In this document: piece after piece, positions 9,801 through 17,928 of the stretch
Layout of the letters: each line of letters begins with the position of its first letter
How positions within the stretch are numbered: position 1 is the first letter of the stretch
Assembly (NCBI GenBank): GCA_964389675.1
Contig: CAYMEV010000001.1
Span: 211,765 to 275,764 of the forward strand
Length of the DNA stretch: 64,000 bases
Direction: 5' to 3'
Source of the DNA: CAYMEV01 sp964389675 [NCBI: uncultured Candidatus Sumerlaeota bacterium]
GTDB taxonomy: Bacteria > CAYMEV01
Position numbers and translations under genes: made by a program
Notes under the pieces: generated by a model
Databases searched by the model: none
What the model saw: the letters and a program-made list of their open reading frames with translations, nothing else
Told to the model about the DNA's origin: nothing

Positions 9801-10836
9801 AAAAATAATGAAGAAATTGAGATCCTTTAATAATGTACACTCAACCAGAGCAAATATGGGTGTGGTGCATGAGATCAGGGGGGACATCACCGGGGCACTT
9901 GAGCTTTATAAGAAGAGCTATGCCTATTTCAGGAGAAAAAAGGAGATTTCAATTCTGCCCAATATCCTTGTCCTCCTGGGACATGCATTATTAAGCACAG
10001 GCAATATTGACCTGGCGGAAAAATACCTGAAAGAACAGCTTAGAATATCCAGAAAGATCGGTGATAAACGCCTCATAGCCAGTGCTATAGGCAGCATTGG
10101 CATTGTTTATTCAAAAAAATTCGACTTAAAGAGGGAGATGGAATGCTATACAGAATCATATAAGATATTCAGAGAGCTGGGAGATAAAAAGAATACCGTG
10201 ATCTCACTGGTTAATATGGGAGAGATCTATTGTGATATGATGGAGCTTGATAAATCCCTGGCCTATTACAGCAAAGCCTTGAAGATTACAGACAGGCATA
10301 GTTACAGGCGCCTGGGATCCAAAGTAATCACGTCCATAGGGCATGTTTACTGCAAAAAGGGGGAGAATGAAAAAGGCATCGAATATTTTAAGCAGTCCAT
10401 GAAGACTGCCAGGGACCTGGGACTGAAACTGGACCTGGTTGAAACTCTTTATAACATATCAAAAAATTATTATCTTATAAAAAATCTGAGCCAGGCTGAA
10501 AATTACATTAAGAAGTGCCTTAATGAAGCCCAGAAGCTTGATAACAATGAGTATGTTCTTGATTCCTGCATATTAAAAGAGAAAATAAACTTCCAAAAAA
10601 GCCCTGATGCCGGTAACAGGATGGAAGCTGTCTCCAGGCTGGAAAACCTGGTCAGGAAACTGCAGGGAAAGGATAAAATCGCTATGGGACTGTATGACCT
10701 TATCCTTATGAAAAAGACAATGAACATCAGTTTCAAAAAGGAGAAAAAGAAAGCACTGGCTGTCCTTAAGGAACTTCATTGCCTTACAGGCAACAGGGAA
10801 TACCGGCACTATATTGATCTGGTTGAGAATCTGTAG
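6820..10836 (+). CDS. Soluble-adenylyl-cyclase-like enzyme with STAND ATPase and TPRs
   Basis: A 1338-residue protein with the architecture of mammalian soluble adenylyl cyclase. C1 (about 25-200) has both metal aspartates: D32 in LDISGFT and D82 in FAGDG. C2 (about 245-400) lacks them but has K288 in DKGG, T348 in EYTAIGD, N355 and R359 (VNLSAR), the positions that read adenine and stabilise the transition state. Together they form one composite active site, predicted to make cAMP. The bicarbonate-site lysine of human enzyme (four residues before the second aspartate) is S78 here. Next comes a GREIKM-type STAND ATPase (Walker A GDPGIGKS at 451-458, Walker B VVIEIED at 588-594), then about ten TPRs (830-1240). 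It is divergent from a cNMP-binding protein gene. Confidence 0.88.
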   Translation: MKMKNLVPYFILKQYEAKRHKGCFYAYTLNLDISGFTKLTEMLMKHGKSGSETLTEALNEIFEPIIEQIYINGGFITSFAGDGFNAILPVEARKPDKITALRLMHILSFIKAHFQTKKNIRTPYGNFRMDFKAFATFGRVGWMIIKAVSRYSYLFNGKPIEKCSEFRMNIRKGDIIADKSIIGSIEGKKRKIRNKELYRLKTDKFHAAGPSPCNNNETDRLLYRHMAKFLPSSVLNFRGIAEFRDIVSVFILFSHRIPENNMKKLIRMLIDSSDEFGGYLNKADIGDKGGTALVLFGAPVSYENNIERALSFILSIKSRVTAPALRTGISFGPVYSGIIGSHIRCEYTAIGDIVNLSARLAGRAKKCESWCSPEVYRHMQRSFSFNFLDRLKFRGKSGKIPVYMLKGKKKIDELPVFSGKIAGRAREIKMTVDILSKSLRSGESHIAYISGDPGIGKSRLVAEVKKEIYKGFKGRISWFIFTCEEILRKPFNCALHFLKKRFGAFDEVSAAEAVESFRFRYNKLIRDITGINDEISDELKRTESIIAGYIGIGFEQSLYEKLDARQRYENFIYALKNLIKAESLINPVVIEIEDTQWMDADSLNFFSVLTTNLSGFPVSIISHARYRDDGTEFRLDADEIPETSIRLGALGKDSIQAISFNTLQNTLPVSDDLAGFIYSKSGGNPFFTEQILLDMNERNVLAVSQGCLDIKSTGLTSVPSNIRSIIISRLDRLSGEIKEFIQTASVLGKEFFINILENMMGRSDALLIAENIENENIWTIMNSIRCIFRHALLRDCAYEMQLENRLKEIHLLAAESYQKVFSEFRDEYYGDMAYHYEKAGNNEKAAVYYELAGNRASEANNTAQAYNYLEKALYYMRLTGTDKSRQDKILLEILNIEKLTGNWAKALEGFLKLAGTSAKNHYYDINAVSNLRTGQIYNDMGEYEKSEKYLKKALKTSEANNMDHLMGLSLGNLGILYKNMGMYDKSMECYEKKIKIMKKLRSFNNVHSTRANMGVVHEIRGDITGALELYKKSYAYFRRKKEISILPNILVLLGHALLSTGNIDLAEKYLKEQLRISRKIGDKRLIASAIGSIGIVYSKKFDLKREMECYTESYKIFRELGDKKNTVISLVNMGEIYCDMMELDKSLAYYSKALKITDRHSYRRLGSKVITSIGHVYCKKGENEKGIEYFKQSMKTARDLGLKLDLVETLYNISKNYYLIKNLSQAENYIKKCLNEAQKLDNNEYVLDSCILKEKINFQKSPDAGNRMEAVSRLENLVRKLQGKDKIAMGLYDLILMKKTMNISFKKEKKKALAVLKELHCLTGNREYRHYIDLVENL

Positions 10837-10998
10837 GAATTCTACAGGCTTCCTTTTTCTGATGCCTGAAGAGCATTGATGTCAGGCCTGTTTATTAACC
10901 TTTTGAAGGTTTCCGCATGACAAATAACATTGACAATATGCGTTTTCATTTTAATATTTTCCCTTAGCTTTAGTTTTTGCCTACAAAAGCAGGTTTAT

Positions 10999-12552
10999 AT
11001 GCATATCTTACAGTTCAGGAAAAAGGGACAGGCAGCCGGTCAAAATTATTCATCTCACAGGGGTTATATCCTGTTTTTTACATCAGCAGCAATAATATCC
11101 GCACTGCTTGTAATCATTTCCACCAGCCTCTATGGCGCTGGGATTACATATGATTCAACGATCTATATTGCCCTTGCGGAAAATTTTAATTCAGGACAGA
11201 GCATAATTAGATCCGATTATGTAGCCCAGCCCCCATTATACCCTGTTATACTTGGATTATGCGGTTCAAACCCTCAAAGGTCAGCGCATATTATAAATGC
11301 ATTTGCCCTTGGGCTGACGGTATTTTTGTCAGGAATCCTCCTCTTAAGGATGATAGGGCCGGGGCTGCTCAATGTAGCAGGCATACTCGTAATTATAACT
11401 GCAGGGCATCTTGTCTTCGTATCGGTAATGGTATGGACTGAGATTATCTTTATCTGGCTGACCGTGCTTTTTTTACTCCTCATTCATGTCTATATCAAGA
11501 AAGGGGGCATCCCTGCTCTGGTTCTCATGTCAGTTTGTGCCGTTCTTGCCTCCTATACAAGGTATATTGGAATAACTACCGTAATTTCGGGCATTTTTAT
11601 CATTCTTCTGATATCCAGGAACAGCTTGAGAAAACGAATATTTCATTCCCTGCTTTTCTTTATTTTATCAGGCACTCCTTACTTTGCATGGATCTACAGG
11701 AATTTCATTGTGTCCGGCAATTACTTCGGCCCGCGCCTGCCTTCAAAATACTCATTTATTAAGAATACAGAACAGGCCATAAAGATATTCTTCTCCTGGT
11801 TTCTGAAAGAAAAGAGCCTGCAGAGCTGGTTTGTCTATATAAGCCTTTATCTGATGCTTGGTCTTATATTCATCCTTATCCTGGCATACATGGCAAGAGC
11901 CGCTTCAAAAGAGAGGCTCAGCTTTATTTCAGCAAATGCCGGCTCTCTGATTATTTTCAGCACTGTATACCTTTCTTTCCTTTTAATATCTTCAACCGCC
12001 ATATCCTATGATAAGATTGATGCAAGGCTTCTTTCACCCATCTTCATCCCTGCAGTCCTGATACTGGTCTTTTTTGCAAAGCTGTATAAAGACCTGCTGG
12101 AAAAACGGGTATCAAAAAGGCTGGTCAATTTTCTGCTTATTATATTTACCCTGGTGATCCTCCTGCCCTCCATAAACACAAAGATTGAAAATACTGCAGC
12201 AAGGATCAGGGAAGGTGCCGGCGGATACAGCACAAATACATGGAGAAAGAGCGAGACAATAATATTCCTGCAGAGCAATGAACTTGAAAAAGGGTATATT
12301 ATATACAGCAATGTTCCGGATGCTCTGTATATCCTTGCAGATATAAGGGGCAAGACAAGCCCTCTTAAAAAAATCCCTGCTTCAGGTGATATAGTATCCT
12401 GGCCTGATTCAGACCGTGCTTATCTTGTCTGGCTTAAAGACAGGCGGCTTGATACCCTGCTTGATATTCATGAGCTGAAGGGTATGGCCGACCTTGAGCT
12501 TTACAGGCAGTTTTCCGACGGGGCAATATATACTGTCTCAAAAAGATACTGA
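10999..12552 (+). CDS. GT-C fold glycosyltransferase-like membrane protein
   Basis: A polytopic membrane protein of about 517 residues in the GT-C (PMT/ArnT-like, DUF2029-like) class. After the first membrane helix comes an acidic loop with GAGITYDSTIYIALAENF and QPPLYPVILGL, the region where this class places its catalytic acidic residue and polyprenyl-phosphate-sugar site. About ten further helices follow, then a C-terminal extracytoplasmic domain from near residue 415 (NTWRKSETIIFLQSN). I place the start at the ATG at 10999, preceded by AGCAGG; a TTG at 10930 would add 23 hydrophobic residues and cannot be excluded. Donor and acceptor are unknown; it probably modifies a surface glycan or lipid. 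Confidence 0.7.
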   Translation: MHILQFRKKGQAAGQNYSSHRGYILFFTSAAIISALLVIISTSLYGAGITYDSTIYIALAENFNSGQSIIRSDYVAQPPLYPVILGLCGSNPQRSAHIINAFALGLTVFLSGILLLRMIGPGLLNVAGILVIITAGHLVFVSVMVWTEIIFIWLTVLFLLLIHVYIKKGGIPALVLMSVCAVLASYTRYIGITTVISGIFIILLISRNSLRKRIFHSLLFFILSGTPYFAWIYRNFIVSGNYFGPRLPSKYSFIKNTEQAIKIFFSWFLKEKSLQSWFVYISLYLMLGLIFILILAYMARAASKERLSFISANAGSLIIFSTVYLSFLLISSTAISYDKIDARLLSPIFIPAVLILVFFAKLYKDLLEKRVSKRLVNFLLIIFTLVILLPSINTKIENTAARIREGAGGYSTNTWRKSETIIFLQSNELEKGYIIYSNVPDALYILADIRGKTSPLKKIPASGDIVSWPDSDRAYLVWLKDRRLDTLLDIHELKGMADLELYRQFSDGAIYTVSKRY

Positions 12553-12588
12553 AAACCCTGGCCTGATGCATTCTGCCGGAGAAAGGCC

Positions 12589-12882
12589 TTAATCCTTGCC
12601 TGAGGTTTTTCTGATAATTGATATTCCTCCGAAACCGCCTATAACCGCTATATAAAATCCTAAGTCATACCACCACCCGGTATTATGTGTCTCATAGATC
12701 CTTATTTCATCGTTAAAGAAACCGACGATCAGGCTGACAGGGGCTATCCATCCATGCCATATACCCCAGAAGAATCCGGCCTTCTTCTGCGCATTGTTCT
12801 GGTCCTGGCGCGGCATGCAGGCAGTAAAAGATAGGATAACCACCAGAAGCAGAAGGGTGATAACAGTAATTTTCCTGTTCAC
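12589..12882 (-). CDS. Small putative lipoprotein/membrane protein
   Basis: A 97-residue protein. A hydrophobic signal peptide ends in LSFTAC at residues 17-22, an acceptable though not perfect lipobox, so residue C22 may be lipidated. The mature part has a hydrophobic segment (GWIAPVSLIVGFF) and a second one (WWYDLGFYIAVIGGFGGISI) ending in a basic tail, so it may be an inner-membrane hairpin. Small proteins of this pattern are widespread and uncharacterised. It lies just upstream (80 bases) of nothing co-directional except rmuC's far end, so I infer its own promoter. Confidence 0.65.
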   Translation of the reverse strand: MNRKITVITLLLLVVILSFTACMPRQDQNNAQKKAGFFWGIWHGWIAPVSLIVGFFNDEIRIYETHNTGWWYDLGFYIAVIGGFGGISIIRKTSGKD

Positions 12883-12963
12883 AGTAATATCCTCCTTATT
12901 GATCTATATGAAAATTATAGTATTCTTTAATCCATAGTTTTTCAGGGCCAGCCATGCTGATCT

Positions 12964-14220
12964 TTATTCCTGAAGCTCCTGAACATCATCAAGCCTTTTC
13001 TCGATCGCCCTGCTTGCCCTGCCTGCATGGCTTATTGCACTGCTTGCCTCATTGAGCTTTTTCTGTGTTTTTTCAAGCAGGTCACCAAACCTGTTAAATT
13101 CCTTCTTTACACTGCTCAGGAGTTCCCATACCTCGCCTGACCTCTTTTCAAGGGCCAGTGTGCGAAAGCCGATCTGCATGCTGTTCAGGAAAGCAGCAAG
13201 AGTAGTAGGGCCTGTTATTATCACTTTATACTGCCTCTGCAAATGCTCAAAAAGCCCGTCAATCCTTAATACCTCTGCATATAACCCCTCAAAAGGGAGA
13301 AACATAACAGCAAAGTCCGTTGTATTCGGAGGGTCGATATATTTTTCTGATATATCCTTTGCAAATTTCTTAATACGGGTTTCCAGGTTCTTCCTGTTTG
13401 CTGCAATACCCACAGGGTCTCCATTTTCATATGCCTCAACAAGCAGATAGTAGTCATCTGTTGGGAGCTTGGCATCAATGGGGAGATAGATTATCTTCTT
13501 GTCATCATTTTTTGAAGGAATTTTTACGGCATATTCAACCCTGCAGTCGCTGCCCTCCTTTGTTGCAATATTATAGGCGTATTGTGAGCCGGGAAGCACA
13601 TATTCAAGTATGTTTGACAGCTGGTATTCACCCAGTATCCCCTTTGTCTTAACATTGGTAAGGACCTTTTTCAGGTCCCCCACACCGCTGGCAAGGTTCT
13701 GCATCTCGCCCAGGCCTTTCTGAACCTGCTCCAGCCTGTCGCCGACGATCTGAAAAGAGCTTGCAAGCCTGGTTTCTAATGTATCCTGAAGCTTTTCCTC
13801 GACTATTTTTCTCATCTTTTCAAGCTCCTCAGCATTGCCCTCCATCATATCCCTGATCTGCTGATCAGTAGTTGTCCTGAGGCTTTCCAGCTGTTTTGCA
13901 AATATCTCAAACTGGCTTTTCTGCATACCGTAGGCATCAACAATCCTTTTTGAGATACTGCTTTCAAAATTGAATATGGAATTCAGCAGTTCTGTCCTGT
14001 CCTGGCGGGAATTGATATTTTCTTCTTCCCTGCTGGCCCTGAATTCATTCCTTAATACTGATTCAAATTCCTGCCTGTTTCTTTCAAGCTCAGAAAGCAT
14101 CCTCTGGTTTTCCTTTTTCTGCCACAGCATGCTCCTGACAGCATTATAAATAAGATAGGCTATTGCAAGCGTGAATAATAAGGAGATGCCATTAAGCATC
14201 AGATTTGAATTATTGATCAC
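12964..14220 (-). CDS. rmuC: RmuC-family protein
   Basis: A 418-residue RmuC homologue. It has an N-terminal membrane anchor (about residues 8-27), a long coiled coil (about 30-190) and the RmuC nuclease-like domain (about 190-385), with the family segments LKKVLTNVKTKGILGEYQL, IYLPIDAKLPTDDYY and DFAVMFLPFEGLYAEVL. RmuC limits recombination at inverted repeats in Escherichia coli and is related to PD-(D/E)XK nucleases; the KGxxGE and DAKxP motifs fit that fold. It is the last gene of an ArsR, ABC ATPase, ABC permease, rmuC run on the minus strand, with an 18-base gap to the permease gene. Confidence 0.92.
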   Translation of the reverse strand: MINNSNLMLNGISLLFTLAIAYLIYNAVRSMLWQKKENQRMLSELERNRQEFESVLRNEFRASREEENINSRQDRTELLNSIFNFESSISKRIVDAYGMQKSQFEIFAKQLESLRTTTDQQIRDMMEGNAEELEKMRKIVEEKLQDTLETRLASSFQIVGDRLEQVQKGLGEMQNLASGVGDLKKVLTNVKTKGILGEYQLSNILEYVLPGSQYAYNIATKEGSDCRVEYAVKIPSKNDDKKIIYLPIDAKLPTDDYYLLVEAYENGDPVGIAANRKNLETRIKKFAKDISEKYIDPPNTTDFAVMFLPFEGLYAEVLRIDGLFEHLQRQYKVIITGPTTLAAFLNSMQIGFRTLALEKRSGEVWELLSSVKKEFNRFGDLLEKTQKKLNEASSAISHAGRASRAIEKRLDDVQELQE

Positions 14221-14238
14221 TTCATTTTCCCTTTAATG

Positions 14239-14973
14239 CTAATTTATCCATTTCTTTTTCACATTTCTTATGCTGAAGCCAAAAAGCGTCAGGCTGAAAA
14301 GGGCAAGCATAGAAAAGCCCATCAGAGGGTTCAGTATCCCATTATTATTTATGGATGTTTTAAGTATATCAGCCCCATATGTAAGTGGAAGCGCATATGA
14401 GAGCGGCCTTAAAAAGACAGGAAGCTCCCCCAGTGGAATGAACAGTCCGCATAAAAAGACCATGGGGAAACGGAAGAAATTGGAAAAGGTCTGAGCCTCA
14501 AATACTTCACTTACTGATACAGCAATAAACAGGCCGAAGAATGCTGAAGTCAATGCAATAAAAAATATGCTGAAAAACAGTGCCACCCAGTCAGTACCGG
14601 AGAGGGAGACCCATATAAGCGAGAATAATACAGGGACAAAAGCGTTGATAATGCCAAAAGCCACAGCTCCTGATGTTTTTGCTATCATCAGGAGGTTAAG
14701 GTTAAGGGGTGAAAGGAGAAGCCTCTCAAATGACCTTCCCTTCCTCTCAAAAGTAACTGTGACCGCAAGCATTGATGTCGTTCCGAAAAGTATTGACATT
14801 GCGATTATACCCGGAAGTATTGACTTGACATCAAAATTGCTCCTTGATTTCAGGAAAAACATCAGAGTCCATGCAAATGGAAAAAGGATGCCCCAGCTTA
14901 TATTAGGAGGCTTCAGATAGTAATTCCTCATATCCTTTTTCAATATGCTCCAGAAAGCTGTCATTGACCTCAT
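14239..14973 (-). CDS. ABC-2 type exporter permease
   Basis: A 244-residue ABC-2 family permease with six membrane segments. The family block after helix 4 (ALTSAFFGLFIAVSV) and the LCGLFIPLGELPVFLRPLSY re-entrant loop before the last helices are clear; ADILK follows. The gene overlaps the ATP-binding subunit by four bases (ATGA), so the two form a coupled exporter. The substrate is not evident; related pairs export lipids, polysaccharides or drugs. Confidence 0.88.
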   Translation of the reverse strand: MRSMTAFWSILKKDMRNYYLKPPNISWGILFPFAWTLMFFLKSRSNFDVKSILPGIIAMSILFGTTSMLAVTVTFERKGRSFERLLLSPLNLNLLMIAKTSGAVAFGIINAFVPVLFSLIWVSLSGTDWVALFFSIFFIALTSAFFGLFIAVSVSEVFEAQTFSNFFRFPMVFLCGLFIPLGELPVFLRPLSYALPLTYGADILKTSINNNGILNPLMGFSMLALFSLTLFGFSIRNVKKKWIN

Positions 14974-15938
14974 CTTCCCTTCCTTCCCTCCTTTTCCCTT
15001 TTCATTTTATCAAGCCCTATTCCTGTGACGCTTACAAAAACATCCAGAAGAGAAGGTTTTATTATTCTGGCCTCCAGCACTGCTATCCCATTCTCCTCAA
15101 AAAACCGGATAAACGGGAGAAGCTCTATCATATCCTTTGAATGTATGTTTATGGACCTGCTGTCGATATATTCTATTCTATATCTGCTGAACACTTCACT
15201 GAATGGACGCTTGACCGGATTTATATCCTTATCGGTATTAAACTGCATGACATTGTCACCCTGAATGGCAGTCATAAGCTCATCAAGCGTGCCAGTTCTG
15301 ACTATCCTGCCCTGCACGATAAAACATATCCTGTCACACAGCCTTTCTGCTTCCTCTATATAGTGGGTCGTGAGGAATATTGTGGTACCATCCCTGTTCA
15401 TCTGCTTTATAAGGCCCCTGATATGCCTTGCGCTTTCTATATCTATCCCTGTTGTAGGTTCATCAAGGAAAAGGATCTCCGGTTCATGTATGATACCTGC
15501 AGCAATGGTCAGCTTTCTTTTCATACCCTTTGAATATTGCCTAAACAGCCTGCCTGCAACATCCAGAAGGCCGAATTCACCGAGCAGCTCCTTTGCCCTC
15601 CTTTCCCTTTTAACCCTGCCTATGCCATAGAGGGAAGCACAGAAAGTAAGGTTGTCAAACCCTGAAAGCTCATCATAAAGGTTGCTTTCATCGGGTACTA
15701 TACCAATAACTGCCTGGGCTTTCTTAATATTTCTTATGCCATCTATCCCGTGAATGGTAAAATTCCCACCAGAAGGCCTGGTCAGGCCGGTCAGCATATT
15801 TATGGTTGTTGTCTTTCCTGCTCCGTTCGGCCCTAAAAAACCATAGATCTCCCCCTTCCTCACATCAAAGTTGATCCTGTCAACAGCATCACAGTCGCCA
15901 AAAGACTTGCTAAGGCCCCTGACCTCAATAATATTCAT
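14970..15938 (-). CDS. ABC exporter ATP-binding protein
   Basis: A 322-residue ATPase of the ABC-2/DRA/CcmA group. It has Walker A GPNGAGKTT (residues 35-43), signature YSKGMKRKL in place of the canonical LSGGQ, as usual for this group, Walker B ILFLDEPTTGID and the switch histidine in FLTTHY. The C-terminal 100 residues form the extension typical of exporter ATPases. It partners the permease encoded immediately downstream. An ArsR-family regulator gene lies 33 bases upstream and probably controls the run. Confidence 0.92.
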   Translation of the reverse strand: MNIIEVRGLSKSFGDCDAVDRINFDVRKGEIYGFLGPNGAGKTTTINMLTGLTRPSGGNFTIHGIDGIRNIKKAQAVIGIVPDESNLYDELSGFDNLTFCASLYGIGRVKRERRAKELLGEFGLLDVAGRLFRQYSKGMKRKLTIAAGIIHEPEILFLDEPTTGIDIESARHIRGLIKQMNRDGTTIFLTTHYIEEAERLCDRICFIVQGRIVRTGTLDELMTAIQGDNVMQFNTDKDINPVKRPFSEVFSRYRIEYIDSRSINIHSKDMIELLPFIRFFEENGIAVLEARIIKPSLLDVFVSVTGIGLDKMKREKEGRKGR

Positions 15939-15971
15939 GGAATAATTCTCCCGGTTCTTTCACTTATATTC

Positions 15972-16247
15972 TTATCTGCCGGTTTTTTCCAGCAGGCCGG
16001 TTAATCCTTCTATTGCCTTTCTGAAGCTTTCCGGCTCAACTTCATAATGTATGAAATATCCGATCTTTTCTCCCTTAAGCAGGTTTGCTTCCTTGAGTAT
16101 CTTGATATGCTGCGATATGCATGCCTCTGTCAGGTGAAGCTTTCTCGCTATTGATTTGACACAATACCTGTCCTCAAGCAGGAGGGCGATAATATTGAAT
16201 CGCGTCTTATCAGACAGAGCTTTCAATATCTTTAATAATTCAGTCAT
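15972..16247 (-). CDS. ArsR-family transcriptional regulator
   Basis: A 91-residue winged-helix protein of the ArsR/SmtB family: LKALSDKTRFNIIALLLEDR, then the recognition helix LTEACISQHIKILKEANLL and the wing GEKIGYFIHYEV. The usual ELCVCD metal site on the alpha-3 helix is replaced by EDRYCVKSIA, leaving a single cysteine (C29) there, so metal sensing by that site is doubtful. It is the first gene of the ABC exporter and rmuC run and is likely its autoregulated repressor. Confidence 0.9.
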   Translation of the reverse strand: MTELLKILKALSDKTRFNIIALLLEDRYCVKSIARKLHLTEACISQHIKILKEANLLKGEKIGYFIHYEVEPESFRKAIEGLTGLLEKTGR

Positions 16248-16278
16248 TTATAATCCCTCCCGGTTTATTTCATAAATC

Positions 16279-16307
16279 AGTTAAACATGTACTTAATCAA
16301 ATGTCAA
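16279..16307 (-). promoter_or_regulatory. Candidate promoter of the arsR-ABC operon
   Basis: Read on the minus strand, TTGACA (16302-16307) and TTAACT (16279-16284) are separated by 17 bases, about 30 bases before the ArsR start at 16247. The spacer carries ACATGT and an ATGT half-site that could be part of an operator. The other half of the 186-base gap before the EamA gene shows no convincing plus-strand promoter. Confidence 0.45.
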
Positions 16308-16433
16308 TCATTTTATCCATAAAACGGCTCAGTAACGCTAAAAGGCCTTAATTGACCCTTCTATTTTTTTCTTTGCTGGATGAAATATGCTGTTAAACTG
16401 GATTTTCTTATTAAATAAGTATCTGGGTAAATA

Positions 16434-17318
16434 ATGGATAGAAAACAGGTGTCAGCTGACACAGCCCTGCTGTTAATTACTGTAATATGGGGCTTTACTT
16501 TTGTTCTGGTCAAGGATGCCCTCCTGGACATAAGAGCCTTTAATTTCATATTCCTGCGCTTCGGCATAGCCTTTATTTCGAGCCTTGCTGTTTTTTTCAG
16601 GAGATTTGCAAAGAACATGAACCTGAAAACCCTGATATATGGATCTATCATAGGCATTGTCCTTTTTTTTGCCTATTCCTTCCAGACCATTGGCCTTGTC
16701 TATACATCTCCATCCAATTCAGGCTTTATAACAGGCCTTTATGTCGTACTTGTGCCTCTTTTTGCAGGCTTTTTATTCAGGCAGAAAATCAGGAGGGAAA
16801 GCATAATCGGTGTTATACTTGCCACTCTGGGCCTTGTCCTTATAAGCTGGAACCCGGGGCTTGAACTGAACAGGGGCGATGTCCTTACGTTTTTTTGTGC
16901 AATAGCCTTTGCGTTCCACATTCTGACAATAGACATGTACACAAAGAAAGTGGACTCAGTATGCCTGGCCATCACACAGATAGGCATTGTGTCATTAACA
17001 GCCATGGCAGCATCCTTTATATGTGAAGAGGCCGTAATCCCGGAGCTTAAGCTTTCAGTGGTCTGGACAGCACTTCTGATAACAGGGATCTTTGCTACCA
17101 CATTTGCATATATTGTCCAGAATGTTGCTCAGAAATTTACATCTCCCACGCATACGGCACTGATCTATACAGCAGAACCGGTTTTTGCAGGCCTTGCCAC
17201 TGTCATGCTCACAGATGAGATCTTTACCGCACGTGCTGTGGCTGGAAGCATCCTTATTCTTTTCGGCATGATAATAAGTGAGATCAGGCTTAAAAAACTG
17301 CCTGAATTCATCAAATAA
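16434..17318 (+). CDS. EamA/DMT-superfamily transporter
   Basis: A 294-residue protein with ten hydrophobic helices arranged as two EamA repeats. The first repeat starts LLITVIWGFTFVLVKDAL and the second LTFFCAIAFAFHILTIDMY; the end-of-repeat segments TSPSNSGFITGLYVVLVPLF and TSPTHTALIYTAEPVFA match each other and are family hallmarks. Members export amino acids, nucleosides or other metabolites; the substrate cannot be told from sequence. The gene stands alone, divergent from arsR. Confidence 0.92.
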   Translation: MDRKQVSADTALLLITVIWGFTFVLVKDALLDIRAFNFIFLRFGIAFISSLAVFFRRFAKNMNLKTLIYGSIIGIVLFFAYSFQTIGLVYTSPSNSGFITGLYVVLVPLFAGFLFRQKIRRESIIGVILATLGLVLISWNPGLELNRGDVLTFFCAIAFAFHILTIDMYTKKVDSVCLAITQIGIVSLTAMAASFICEEAVIPELKLSVVWTALLITGIFATTFAYIVQNVAQKFTSPTHTALIYTAEPVFAGLATVMLTDEIFTARAVAGSILILFGMIISEIRLKKLPEFIK

Positions 17319-17372
17319 AATATGCAAATGATAATAATTTTAATTTTTTTCTGAATAATGTTAATTATTTTC

Positions 17373-17400
17373 TTGCATATATTAAAATACATGGTATATA
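17373..17400 (+). promoter_or_regulatory. Candidate promoter of the RRM protein gene
   Basis: TTGCAT (17373-17378) and TATATA (17395-17400) are 16 bases apart in an A+T-rich stretch. They would leave an untranslated leader of roughly 70 bases before the ATG at 17481, long enough for the cold-shock type of leader control known for this family. A good ribosome site, AAGGAG (17470-17475), precedes the ATG. Confidence 0.5.
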
Positions 17401-17480
17401 TGCATAATTCTCAGCATAAAATTTATTATGCAGGGGATAAATAACATATTAATAGTTATTAGTTTAACTAAGGAGAATTT

Positions 17481-17762
17481 ATGTCAATCCAAATTTATGT
17501 CGGTAATCTTCCTTATTCAGTAACGGAAGATTCACTGAAAACAGCTTTTGAGGCGCATGGTGCAGTTGAATCAGCTAAGATCATTACAGACAAATACACC
17601 GGCAGGTCAAAAGGATTCGGTTTTGTTGAAATGGCTTCAAAAGAAGAAGCAGACAAGGCAATAGAAAATCTTAACGATTCTCTAATTGACGAAAGGAAGA
17701 TCAAGGTCAGCATTGCAAGACCCAGAGAAAATAGGGAAAGAAGGGATAACTACTCTAGATAA
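17481..17762 (+). CDS. RRM-domain RNA-binding protein
   Basis: A 93-residue protein made of one RNA-recognition motif. RNP2 is IYVGNL (residues 4-9) and RNP1 is KGFGFVEM (about 47-54), both with the aromatic residues that stack on RNA bases. A short basic tail (RPRENRERRDNYSR) takes the place of the glycine-rich tail of the cyanobacterial Rbp proteins. Bacterial single-RRM proteins of this type are often cold-induced and bind single-stranded RNA. It is monocistronic, with its own promoter and a strong terminator. Confidence 0.95.
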   Translation: MSIQIYVGNLPYSVTEDSLKTAFEAHGAVESAKIITDKYTGRSKGFGFVEMASKEEADKAIENLNDSLIDERKIKVSIARPRENRERRDNYSR

Positions 17763-17795
17763 CAACTGTTTTCCAATAGATGAACTTCCAGTAAA

Positions 17796-17823
17796 AGGAT
17801 GCCTTCGGGCATCCTTTTTTTTC
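17796..17823 (+). terminator. Rho-independent terminator of the RRM gene
   Basis: An eight-base-pair stem AGGATGCC/GGCATCCT (17796-17803 and 17808-17815) closed by a stable TTCG tetraloop is followed by a run of T residues. It lies 34 bases after the RRM stop codon and is a textbook intrinsic terminator. Confidence 0.93.
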
Positions 17824-17928
17824 TTTTAAATTTTTCCTTCTGCCCGCTTATTGATCAGAAAGATCCAAACCACCCATATCATATCTCAATTTTCAGGAGT
17901 TTAAACCGGAAAGATACTATCGGGAATA

